DNA from: Stomorhina lunata | Taxonomy: Eukaryota; Arthropoda; Insecta; Diptera; Rhiniidae | Direction: 5' to 3' | Length of the DNA: 64,000 nucleotides | Assembly (NCBI GenBank): GCA_933228675.1 | Contig: OW121740.1 | Coordinates: forward strand, 157,688,691-157,752,690 | Part shown: in pieces, positions 36,901 to 48,900 of the stretch | How positions within the stretch are numbered: the first letter of the stretch is position 1 | How the letters are laid out: every line of letters starts with the position of its first letter | Position numbers and translations under genes: made by a program | The notes under the pieces: model-generated | Told to the model about the DNA's origin: nothing | Database searches by the model: none | Seen by the model: only the letters and a program-made list of their open reading frames with translations

Positions 36901-39900
36901 TGTGTGGAGCCGAACTTATGGCAACCATGATCGAATCTATCCAGTCCCAACTTAATCTTAAAGATCTCAAGCTTTTTCTTTGGACCGACTCAACTATAGT
37001 CTTGGCATGGCTGCAGAAACCCCCTAACCGATGGAAAACTTTCGTTGAGAACAGAGTCTCTTCCATTGTGGAAAAAGTCGGGAGTCAATCTTGGTATCAT
37101 GTTGACTCTAAAAGTAACCCCGCCGATTTGGCAACCCGTGGCTTGACATTCTCTCAGCTTACATCAAATGACTTATGGTGGCATGGACCTTCATGGCTGA
37201 AACTTCCCCATAATCAATGGCCAATTAGTTCCTCAAACTTTGCAACCGACGAAGAGGCCAGACCAGTTCAAGTCCACTTAAATCAAGTTCAAAATTCAGA
37301 CATTTTGAACAATTTTTCCGACTTCTCAAAAGCTTTGCGTATTATTTGTCATATTTTCCGTTTTTACTACAAATGCAAAAGAAACTTGCGAGACATGCTT
37401 GTGACAAGTAATGAATTCTCTAAAGCCGAAATTGAAAACGCAAAATCCCGAATGGTTATCGCCTGCCAGAAGTTATACTTTGAAAAAGAATATGGCTTAT
37501 TATCTCAAGGAATGGAAATCCCCCGCAAAAGCTCTTTATTAACATTTAATCCATTTCTAGATACAAATGGCATCATGAGAATCAATGGCCGATTAGCAAA
37601 TTCTTCGCTGAATTATGACGAACGTTTCCCCATTATTTTACCATACCATGGACGTTATACCCGATTGTTCTTGGCCTATCTCCATATTTACTCAGTCCAC
37701 GGTCAAAATGCCTTACTCTTTCGTCTTATGCGCTCATACTATTATGTACCGAAACTTAAGACACTGATTAAAACTATTATTTCAGGATGCCGTATTTGCG
37801 TGATACTAAAACGCCGCAAGAGTGAACAAATAATGGCAGCTTTACCCCCAGAGCGCACTACTTTATCACGTCCATTTGCCAACACTGGTGTAGACTTCGC
37901 TGGACCCTTTGACCTGAAGACGTATGCTGGACGTGGCTGTAAGGTGACGAAAGGTTACGCTTTGGTCTTCGTTTGTTTTGCAACCAAGGCCATACATCTT
38001 GAGGCCACCACCGAAGTATCTACTGAGGCTTTTCTGGCTGCCTTCGCTCGATTCTTTAGCCGACGTGGAACCCCTAGTGCACTTTTCTCGGATAATGGCA
38101 CTGGATTTGTTGGAGCTTCACATATTTTAGATGCCGATAGAACTCGTTTCGTCGAATTAGTACGCCGAAAAGTACTTGATCAACACAGTTTTGCTGCGTT
38201 GGAATAGCGTTTTATCCCGCCAGGGGCGCCTCACATGGGTGGACTCTGGGAAGCCGGCGTTAAGAGTTTTAAGACTCATCTAAAGCGCATCGCCCATAAT
38301 CAGAGTTTTACTTATGAGGAATTTTGTACTATGCTTTATAGAATCGAAGCTTGTCTGAACTCCAGACCTCTAAGTCCAGTGAGCGAGAACCCAACAGATA
38401 TATGCGTTTTAACCCCCGGACATTTCCTAATTGGAAGTCCACTGTTATCACCCCCAGAACCTAACCTAGCCGATCACTCTTTGAGCCACGTAAACCGATG
38501 GCAAAAGTTAAAGGTTCTTCACCACCAATTTGCTATAAGGTGGAAAGAAGAGTATTTAAAAGAGCTCCACAAACGCGTCAAATGGAAGTACCCCCAACGC
38601 GATTATGCCACCGGCGATCTTGTCGTTATTAGGCAAGATAACTTACCCCCCAATCAATGGCGCCTAGGCCGCATAGAAAATGTTATTCGTGGTAGAGATA
38701 ATCGTGTTAGAATCGCCGAAGTACGAACCGCTAATGGCGTAGTTACTCGGCCTATAGTCAAACTTGTTCTACTTCCTAACCCCGAACAAAACTAATTAGT
38801 TCTCTGTACTATATTTACAGCAATATGCCCCGTCACCAACGCCGAAGTGTCTCACCAATCGAAGGACGAAGAAATAATCGTCGTCAGCATCACCGAAAGC
38901 CATCACACAAATGCCGTTTGTGCCGCCAAAATCACACCCTCAGCAGATGCCTAAAGTTTAAGAGCATGAATGTGTCAGGAAAATTAAAAGTCGTTGACAA
39001 GTTCCAGTATTGTGAAAACTGCCTGGCTCACTCTCACCGTATTAATAGATGCCGCAGCACTGAACGTTGCCATCAATGCAAAGCCAAACACCATACTTTG
39101 CTACACCGTCATCGGCGCCTTCAAGAAGGCCGTAGAGACAACAACAACTCTCAAGCATCGTCCACTACTCAATTGAGGACTGTCACTCTGCTTCCGACCG
39201 CCTTTGTTCAGATGAAACTGGGTGACAATTGGGCCAACGTCAGAGGCATGCTAAATCCATGTGTGGAATATAGCTCAATAGCTGACTTCCTAATCGAAAA
39301 ATATAAACTGACCGTTGAACGGTCTGGAACGGAACGCTGGTGCCGAACAAAAATTCGCTCTCGGCATGATGAAGATGTTGTCTATGACGTCAAGTTCAAG
39401 ATTGACAAAAATCTGCCTAAAAAGCAACCTACGGAGCAAATTGATAGCAGAGTTGCCTCCTTGTACTCAAATTTGCGACTCGCAGATCCGAATTTTTACG
39501 TGAACCAACACATCAATTTTATTCTTGGTGCCGATTTATACCCTCGTTTGATGCGTCCTAGCATTCAGCCCGAAAGAGTGGGCACACCAATGGCACAGGA
39601 TACAATGCTGGGCTGGATCATTATTGGCACTTTTGGAGTTTAATCTCAATTGCTGTATCTACGCTATTATTTATTTTTTTTTTTATTACTTTATAAATAG
39701 TTTTTATATTTCTAAATGAATTATTTTTATCCCAATGAAATGTATAAAACTTTACACTACAGTACTTATGTGAATTATTTTAAATATTTAAAACGAACCT
39801 TTGTATACCCTTATATACAGCAAGGGGGGCGGGATGTATACGCGCGATCCTTAGTTTTTAAGTTTTGAATCTTACCGCTCTTTAAGTATCCACAAGTGTA

Positions 39901-42900
39901 CTAAAGAGAACTGGAATTTTCCCATCCTTTTTCTCTCTTTGGTACTCAGATACAAAATCTATGTTTTTATCCGTGTCGCTTAGCTAAGATATTGAAATTG
40001 TAACTAGCTTTACTTAACTTACTTACTTCACTTATCCTACAACAGTCAACAAGAAAGGTGCGTATCCCGCAAACAATAAATTATTTTATAAACCCCCAAC
40101 TAATCCCCAATCTTTTTTAATTATTAATATTTGTACCAATATTTCTGTGCTACACCCCAACAACTATAATATACTATAATAGCATTATAAAGCTTTATAC
40201 CAAATATTATGCATTATAATCACAATATAATGCATTATATTTAATAAATTTGCTTTTTACTACATATTATGAATTAAAACGCATTATATTATGTTACTGT
40301 AGCATTATAATGAGACTTTTATAAATTATAATTCATTTCAAAATGCATTATAATGCGTTTTAATACATTATGATCGCATTATAATGCATGTATTATATAA
40401 TAATATGATTACAATGCTTTATAACATTATAATTTTGAAATTTCCCACATATCTTAGCCTCAAAATATTTATGTTCTTCCCTAGACTAACTTCTTCTAGA
40501 CGATGTTAAGGTTAAGGTTCATCCTAAGTTGGTGGTAACAAAAAAAACAAGCCTTTTTCTTACTAATAACAACAAAGTACCAATCGTGCTTTAACAAAAT
40601 TTTTCATGAAAACATGAAATCATAAAATAAAACTCAGCAAGGATTTTAGTTTTCCTTTTTACGACTACAGGCCACTGACAAGGTTTTTTTTTGAGCGAAT
40701 ATAAATTCACATACAAATGAGCGTAAACAAACAAATAAATGCATATGCATTAGAGTTTCATTTCCGCTTTCTGAAAGAAAAAAAATAACTGGCTGTTAGC
40801 ACACATTTTGCAAAGAAGAAACCTTAATACCACCTTAGAAAATCTTACACTAGGTACGTATACTTAATATTTGTAATTATTTGTAATAAAGAATATTGCG
40901 TATACGCATTGATGTATGCAAAGAAGTTAATTATTCGTCATACGCACCATATGTCTCTTATTTGCTTTATGAAGCTGTCAAATAATGATTAGTAATTAAA
41001 TTGATTGCAATAAAAGTGTGAAAACAAGGTGTTAAATTACCAACTCTTGTCTAAAAACCAAAAAAGAAGGGTATTTAATCCAAAATCTGCCGATTTGCAT
41101 TATTACCCCGACACAGAATCTTGTTGTTACCAAACTCAAAAATATTAATACATTTGATTTTTTTATGTCATTTTAATACTTTACGTCTAGAGCCTCTTTT
41201 ATATATTCTTCAAGAAGTTTCTAATTTTAGAATTACGTTAAATGAACCCCTTTTTTATAGGTTTACAAATTTTCGTATGTAAGATATTTAGATATGTACA
41301 TATGAGTGTGTTAGAAGTTTCTCTATACGAAATTAAAACAAATAAACCTTGCGTCAAGGGGTTGTATTGTTTAATTATCATTTACAACATTTAACGCCTT
41401 TTACATACACTCGCAAAAATTTTACAATTTACAAAAAGCAGTTGTGACTTATGAACAAAAAATGTCCATTTCCTATAAAAATAGAAAGTGTTTGAAATCT
41501 TTTTTTAAGACATTTTTGCAAAATTTCCGATAAATATAGGTAATTTTTGAAAACTTCCTATAAAAAAATTAAATTTTTGAAAAATTTCTTATCAAAATAG
41601 AAAATTTTTGAAAAATTTCCTAATAGAAAATTTTTGAAAAATTTCCTATAAAAATAGAAAAATTTCCTCTAAAAATAGGAAATTTTTGAAAAGTTTCCTA
41701 TAAAAATAGAAAATTTTTGAAAAATTTCCTCTAAAAATAGGAAATTTTTGAAAAGTTTCCTATAAAAGAAGGAAATTTTTGAAAAATTTCCTACAAAAAG
41801 AGGAAAATTTTGAAAAATTTCCTATAAAAATAGGAAATTTTTGAAAAATTTCCTATAAAAATAGGAAATTTTTGAAAAATTTCCTATAAAAATAGGAAAT
41901 TTTTGAAAAATTTCCTATAAAAATAGGAAATTTTTGAAAAATTTCCTATAAAAATAGGAAATTTTTGAAAAATTTCCTATAAAAATAGGAAATTTATGAA
42001 AAATTCCCTATAAAAATAGGAAATTTTTGAAAAATTTCCTATAAAAATAGGAAATTTTTGAAAAATTTCCTATAAAAATAGGAAATTTTTGAAAAATTTC
42101 CTATAAAAATAGGAAATTTTTGAAAAATTTCCTATAAAAATAGGAAATTTTTGAAAAAATTCCTATAAACATAGGAAATTTTTGAAAAATTTCCTATAAA
42201 AATAGGAAATTTTTGAAAAATTTCCTATAAAAATAGGAAATTTTTGAAAAATTTCCTATAAAAATAGGAAATTTTTGAAAAATTTCCTATAAAAATAGGA
42301 AATTTTTGAAAAATTTCCTATAAAAATAGGAAATTTTTGAAAAATTTCCTATAAAAATAGGAAATTTTTGAAAAATTTCCTATAAAAATAGGAAATTTTT
42401 GAAAAATTTCCTATAAAAATAGGAAATTTTTGAAAAATTTCCTATAAAAATAGGAAATTTTTGAAAAATTTCCTATAAAAATAGGAAATTTTTGAAAAAT
42501 TTCCTATAAAAATAGGAAATTTTTGAAAAATTTCCTATAAAAATAGGAAATTTTTGAAAAATTTCCTATAAAAATAGGAAATTTTTGAAAAATTTCCTAT
42601 AAAAATAGGAAATTTTTGAAAAATTTCCTATAAAAATAGGAAATTTTTGAAAAATTTCCTATAAAAATAGGAAATTTTTGAAAAATTTCCTATAAAAATA
42701 GGAAATTTTTGAAAAATTTCCTATAAAAATAGGAAATTTTTGAAAAATTTCCTATAAAAATAGGAAATTTTTGAAAAATTTCCTATAAAAATAGGAAATT
42801 TTTGAAAAATTTCCTATAAAAATAGGAAATTTTTGAAAAATTTCCTATAAAAATAGGAAATTTTGGAAAAATTTCCTATAAAAATAGGAAATTTTTGAAA

Positions 42901-45900
42901 AATTTCCTATAAAAATAGGAAATTTTGGAAAAATTTCCTATAAAAATAGGAAATTTTTGAAAAATTTCCTATAAAAATAGGAAATTTTTGAAAAATTTCC
43001 TATAAAAATAGGAAATTTTTGAAAAATTTCCTATAAAAATAGGAAATTTTTGAAAAATTTCCTATAAAAATAGGAAATTTTTGAAAAATTTCCTATAAAA
43101 ATAGGAAATTTTTGAAAAATTTCCTATAAAAATAGGAAATTTTTGAAAAATTTCCTATAAAAATATTAAATTTTAGAAATATTTGCTATTTTTGAAATTT
43201 TTGAAGAATTTCCTATAAAAATAGGAAAAATTTCCTATAAAAATAGGAAAAATTTCCTTTAAAAATAGGAAAAATTTCCTATAAAAATAGGAAAAATTTC
43301 CTATAAAAATAGGAAAAATTTCCTATAAAAATAGGAAAAATTTCCTATAAAAGTAGGAAATTTTTGAAAAATTTCCTATAATAATAAAACATTTTTTAAA
43401 AATTTCCTATAAAATTAAGACATTTTTGAAAAATTTCGTATAAAAATAGGAAATTTTCGAAAAATATCGTATAAAAATAGGAAATCAGAGTACAAACTTT
43501 AAAGTTTTTTTTTTCAGTGTATTTAAAATTAGCTCAGTTTACGTTATGAAATACAAACAAAGTTCTAAGCTCTGATTTTACTCGCACATAATTAGAACCT
43601 TTAACAATTTTTTTAAGTACTAAATAAACAAAATCATTAAAATTTTTTAGCTAGTATTTCTACGTTAAAGAAACAAACCTATTTTTATGTGACATTTTTG
43701 TCAAGTGTTTAACAACAATTACGTTTTTTATAAATAAAAGTATGAAAATAGGTTAAACTTACCTTTAAGAATATCTGCACAGAGGCCATTATTAGGTGGA
43801 GTGTCATCTCCGCATAAACAGCGCAGCTTTAAGTCGTCCGGATCCTTGACACAACTTGATCTTTCTATCGCTGCACAATCGTCGTGTGTACTGCATTCGC
43901 GGCCTTTGACTGAAAATAAAGAAAAGTGACATTTTTGATTAATTTTACTGATAAAAACTTATATATCGATTTATAGAAAAATGTTATATTTCAAAAAATT
44001 TTATATACAAACATTTTTATTAACAAAAAATTTCTTTATAAAAATTCTTTTATTTTTTTTCTTTGTTAATAAAGCGATAAATCACTTTTATAATGATGGT
44101 AAAATTAATAGAACTATTTGAACCTGTAACTTGTAACTTGTAACTATTGTAACTTGTACAAATAAATATTTACATATTCATTTTATGGCTTAATTAGATT
44201 AAAATTGCAGTTTGCGGCTACTACAAATAATTTACAAACATGTTTTCTCTTTTATATTTATATTAATATTTGATTAGTATTTGATTACAGTATAAATATT
44301 GTCATTATTGACTGATATTAATGATATGTTAATAAAATGACTCTATTTAGGTATACGAGTTAACACATATATTGACATGTAAATCAAACAAATCATATAA
44401 GAACATAAAATATGTACATAAATAAAAAGATAGATACACGATTAATAAGTTATTTTAAATATGTTTTTGTTTGTCTTTGGATTTTGTTACTTGTAACCTT
44501 TAATTTATAAATCGCTATCACTCCCTTCAAAAATAATCAAATATCATTCGAAGTGAAAAACATTTTTAAGAGAAAACAAGTAAGTAAGTGCTATAATCGG
44601 TCAATCGCGGCAATATGATACCCTTCACCACTAAGGTCAAAGCTGTTCTTTTTTCTGTATAAAGGCAAATAATTGCTAAATTTTGTCATCATACAAACAT
44701 TTTGTCAAAATGTATATATTTAAGCTGTTTCCATCATTTAGACTTATATGAGAGCTAGGGTTAAATGTAGACCGATTATCTGGAAATTTGGTAAAACGAT
44801 TACAGTTTATACAAAAATGATGTATTATTAAAAAGTACTGACATTTGTTGCTAAAATATTATTTCCGGGAAGTGGGACCAATGGTAGGTACCATAAATAT
44901 TGGACCGATTTTTACAAATTTTAATAGCTAGGTTCCACTATCAAAGAAATGATCTGTGCCAAATTTCATCAAATTATCTTTAGAATTGCGACCTGTACTT
45001 TGATTAGATGGTTTATATGGGAGTCCAGCCAGCCGGCCAGCCAGACGGACGGACGGACGGACGGACTGACATCGCTAAATAGACTCATAAAGTGATTCTT
45101 AGTCTATTTGTATACTAAAAGGTGGGTCTAAGATAAATATTTGATGACTTTTATTGCGTTAAGGTAACTTTTAACTGAAGGTGTTGTATGAGAGCTATAG
45201 TCAAATATGTACCGATTTCAACGAAATTTGTAACAGCGATTTTCGTTTTATTTTCATATGAATATATTGAAATTTGTGGCCAAAGTCTAAATTCCGAGTA
45301 GTGAGACGACCTATAGCAACTTTAAATAATGAACAGATTTTGTTCAATTTCAACTTAACTGTAATGATTAGAGTCCATACGTACACTTAAAACCGGTTCT
45401 CATACCAATATTTCTATCTATACGTTACCTACATCAGCACAAACCACTTGAAATTGTGAAGATATTTTAAATAGCAATTGTTTCAACCAGCAAATTTATT
45501 TATATTATTTAATTTTATTTTTTTAATTCGTTGAGCAAATTGATTAGTGTACTAAGTGCATTAATATTAAAGATAACAAATTGTTTTTATACCTTCACCA
45601 CAATAGGTGGAAAGGCTTTTGTGTTTGTGTTGATGTATGTAACGCCTAGAAATATTTGACATTACTTTCTAAGTCGATTTAGCGATGTCAATCCGTTCGT
45701 CCATCTGGCTGGACCCCAATGTAAACCATGTTATCAAAGTACATGTCGCAATTCTAAAAATAATTTGATAAAATTTGTCACAGATCATTTTTTTTTTTTT
45801 TTGTTTGATAGTGGGCCTTGACTATTGAAATTCGTCGAAATCGGTCCATTATTTTGGTATCTTCCATAGGTCCCGGAATTGATATTTTGGGGCAAAATAT

Positions 45901-48900
45901 CAAAATTGTTTCATGAAATTGAAAACAAATATTGCTTATATAAATCACTGTACAAAATTTTGTTAAAATCAGTCCACATTTGAACACTCTTCTGTCAAAA
46001 CGCACTAAATGAGACAAAAATCACTAAAACGCTAGTAAATCTAAAGATCGATCTCATATAAGTCCAAATGACAAAAACAGCTGAAACATATAAGTTTTGA
46101 AAAAATGTTTGATGGCAAAATTTTGCAAATGTTTGTCTTTATACAGGAAAAAAGAATAGCTTTAACCTTGGTGGAGGGTATCGTATGGTCGGGCTTGACC
46201 GACTGTAGCACTTTCTTACTTAATTTTCTTTGTGTCTAAAATAAAATCCCTGCAGTAAATGCCGTCAGAGAAACAATACTGTTTTGCTACTGACAATGTC
46301 TCCAGTACTAGTTGCCTATTTTGCCCCATCCAATGTTATCTACTATTGACATTTAACATTTAGAGTTCCTACGAAATCCACCAGTAGACATTACATTGAC
46401 TTTGTAGTTCTTTTGGTCCAAATGGAGACATTGGGATCAAATCGGGGCCTATTGATATACATATATGTTGACACATTCGTTGACAATGTCACCAGATATA
46501 TACTAGAATAGTTGTCTCTATATATTCACTATTTCAGTACTGAACTAAAACTGGGGACATTTGAATTGATGTTACACAAAGTGTTGACATGGAGACCATG
46601 GCAAAAAATTGTAAGGTATAACCGTTCTCTCTTACAAAAAAAAATTTTGAAGTAAATGCGAAATATTTGAAATTTGTTTTTTGTAAACAATTATAAAAGT
46701 CGTTGCCACATGTGATAAATGGGAATATTATTATCAGGAAATTTTGAACATATAATGTATAATGTGTTGTAAACATTTCGTTAAAACTTATTTTATAAAG
46801 TTAAGCGGATCCTGCACAAGGAAAAAAAGACTTGAGACAATTCAATTTTGTCATAATATATTTAAAGTATTTTTGTGTAACATATTTTTTTTATAATTTA
46901 TGATACAGTTTCTTCAGCTTCTTTTTGAGATTGAAAATTTTATTTTCACCAAAATTTTATTTTAAAAGCGTATCTTCAAATATGTTCTTATAGATAGATT
47001 TTGCTGTGATCTTTTACAGTAGGGGAATTATGGGCTTTTTAAATTTCAAAAATTATACGGCATAACTTTAGAAGCTTATATCCGATATAAACTGGTATAT
47101 CAAACAAAATCTACTGAAAGTATCATTGAAATGATATATTATACATTCTTCCGATTTATAAAGATTAAGAGCTCATATACTCAAAACTTATTTTTACAAC
47201 CGACTTTGTTTATAAAAATGTGCATATCTTAAAATAATACAGATGTAAGTATGGTCTTTTATATAATGAATTTTATATAGTTAATAACATAAACTACTTA
47301 GCTCTAGCATATGTAGCGTGTTAGTTATGACAGCGTAAAATTTTACTTCTATTGAGTTAGAGTTATATAAATATACATTTTTATATTATATATAAAATGT
47401 ATATATCTTTTTTTTTCTCTACACCTACAACGGTAGTCGTGTGGCTATTTCTATTTGAATGAATGTATTCTAATTTTAACAGGTTGTAGCCCGTAGCCTG
47501 CAGTCGTGATTGTGTTTATAGTATAATAGCAAACCGAAACTGGGATTTTTAAAAGTAGTATGGTAGCATAATTTGAGAAAAGAAAATAATAATTCGATCA
47601 AACGTCAAAAAGTTAATATGGCTGACAAAAGAGAGAACGGTTATACCTTACTAATTTCTTTTATCATGATGGAGACACATGATCCCAGTTTTACTACAGG
47701 GATGTTAATTTAATTTATTTTTCCATTTATTGCATGATTTATATTTGAATTCTCAATTATAAAAAGAATACAATCAACTTATTATTGTTTTATGAGATTT
47801 AAATTATTTAGATAACAATAATGTAATTTATTTTGAGGTTTTTTTTTTAATAAAAAACAAGTAAAAAAGTAAAGCTTATCTGTACTGAAGTTAAGAGCTT
47901 TAAGGCACAGAGATCTGGATTGCGGGAAGCAAGACCAACTGTTCATTCGAACAAAGAAGTTTCCCCAACCCTGCATTTATTAACGCTCCCCAAAAACTGC
48001 AGCCAACTTCACTTGCCAAAACGTTCTCTCTCATCAGCTTTAACTTCAAAGAAGCTCTCTTGTTTTTTAAATCATCACCAAGTGAAGTTCTACTTTTCAG
48101 TGCCTAGTGAATTAAAATCTTAATATTCAAAAAAAAAATATAAAACTTAAAAAATTGTGTTAAACTTAAAAATACAAATATCAAGCAAAATATTGTGGTA
48201 AAAGTTATAACTAAACTTAAAACCCTAAATCTCTTTAAAACCTAAGTTAGGTATAACAAAAAACTTAAAACCCTAAATCTATTTAAAACTAAAACTTAAA
48301 ACTAAGGTGAAAATAATTAAAATATTACACTAAACTAATCTAATATTGTTCTATTGAAATCCTACTAAAAATATAAAATTCTTAAACCTAATATAAACCT
48401 AAAACTTAATGAACTATTATTGCACTTAATTTAAAACCCTAACCTAAATCTAAATAATATTGCACTTTATTTAAAACCCTAACCTAAATCTACATTTATA
48501 TAAAATTTATATATATTGAAAATAGAAGTTCAATAAACACATAAGTTTATAACGTTTCTTGAAAATATAAATTCTATGTGTTTAATTCCTATACATTATT
48601 TTCATCTCCCTCTAACCCGTCTAAATACCAACCATTAATATTAGACTGATATGAACCTGATTCAATATCAATTGTTCCCCACATTATGGGTAGGGGATAA
48701 TCGGTATTGGTGTTTAGAGTATTTATATCGCATCTATATGATGGTGTTGGGTATATTATAGTTATTATAGTGAAGTAAGAATGTCTTTTCTTCGATTTTC
48801 CAAGATCATTCTAAAATGTAAAAAATCAATTATATTGGGCATTAACTGAAAGAGCTAGACAGTCAAAAAGCTATTTTACTTCTGAGCTTGTCTACTTTGG

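Larger units (their letters stand above)
32820..40162 (+). mobile_element. BEL/Pao LTR retrotransposon, nearly intact
   Basis: Two 328-bp LTRs bracket a primer binding site, a gag-pol ORF with one in-frame stop, a separate third ORF and a polypurine tract. Apart from the first few bases, the LTRs show no difference by eye, so the insertion is young. It lies antisense to gene C in its longest intron, the orientation usually tolerated in introns because splice and polyadenylation signals face away. The domain order gag, protease, reverse transcriptase, RNase H, integrase with a DUF5641-like end is that of BEL/Pao. The coding part is much less AT-rich than its surroundings. Confidence 0.95.

Noticed and set aside
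36785..37066. Minus-strand frame inside the BEL pol gene
   Set aside because: It overlaps the RNase H coding region on the other strand and has no independent support.
38994..39503. Two short plus-strand frames overlapping the third BEL ORF
   Set aside because: They are in other frames of the 272-residue ORF, which shows the recognisable zinc-knuckle and protease-like motifs.
38825..39643. Envelope gene, from its position
   Set aside because: There is no signal peptide, hydrophobic segment or extracellular cysteine pattern; zinc knuckles and a protease-like fold are seen instead.
41820..43150. CRISPR-like array, because of regular 31-bp spacing
   Set aside because: There are no unique spacers: the whole period is repeated, the DNA is eukaryotic, and no cas-like gene is near. 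It is a minisatellite.
47920..48123. 67-residue frame at 47920-48123 as a gene
   Set aside because: Balanced composition is tempting, but there is no splice context, domain, or supporting neighbour; it lies on the opposite strand in an intron of gene C.
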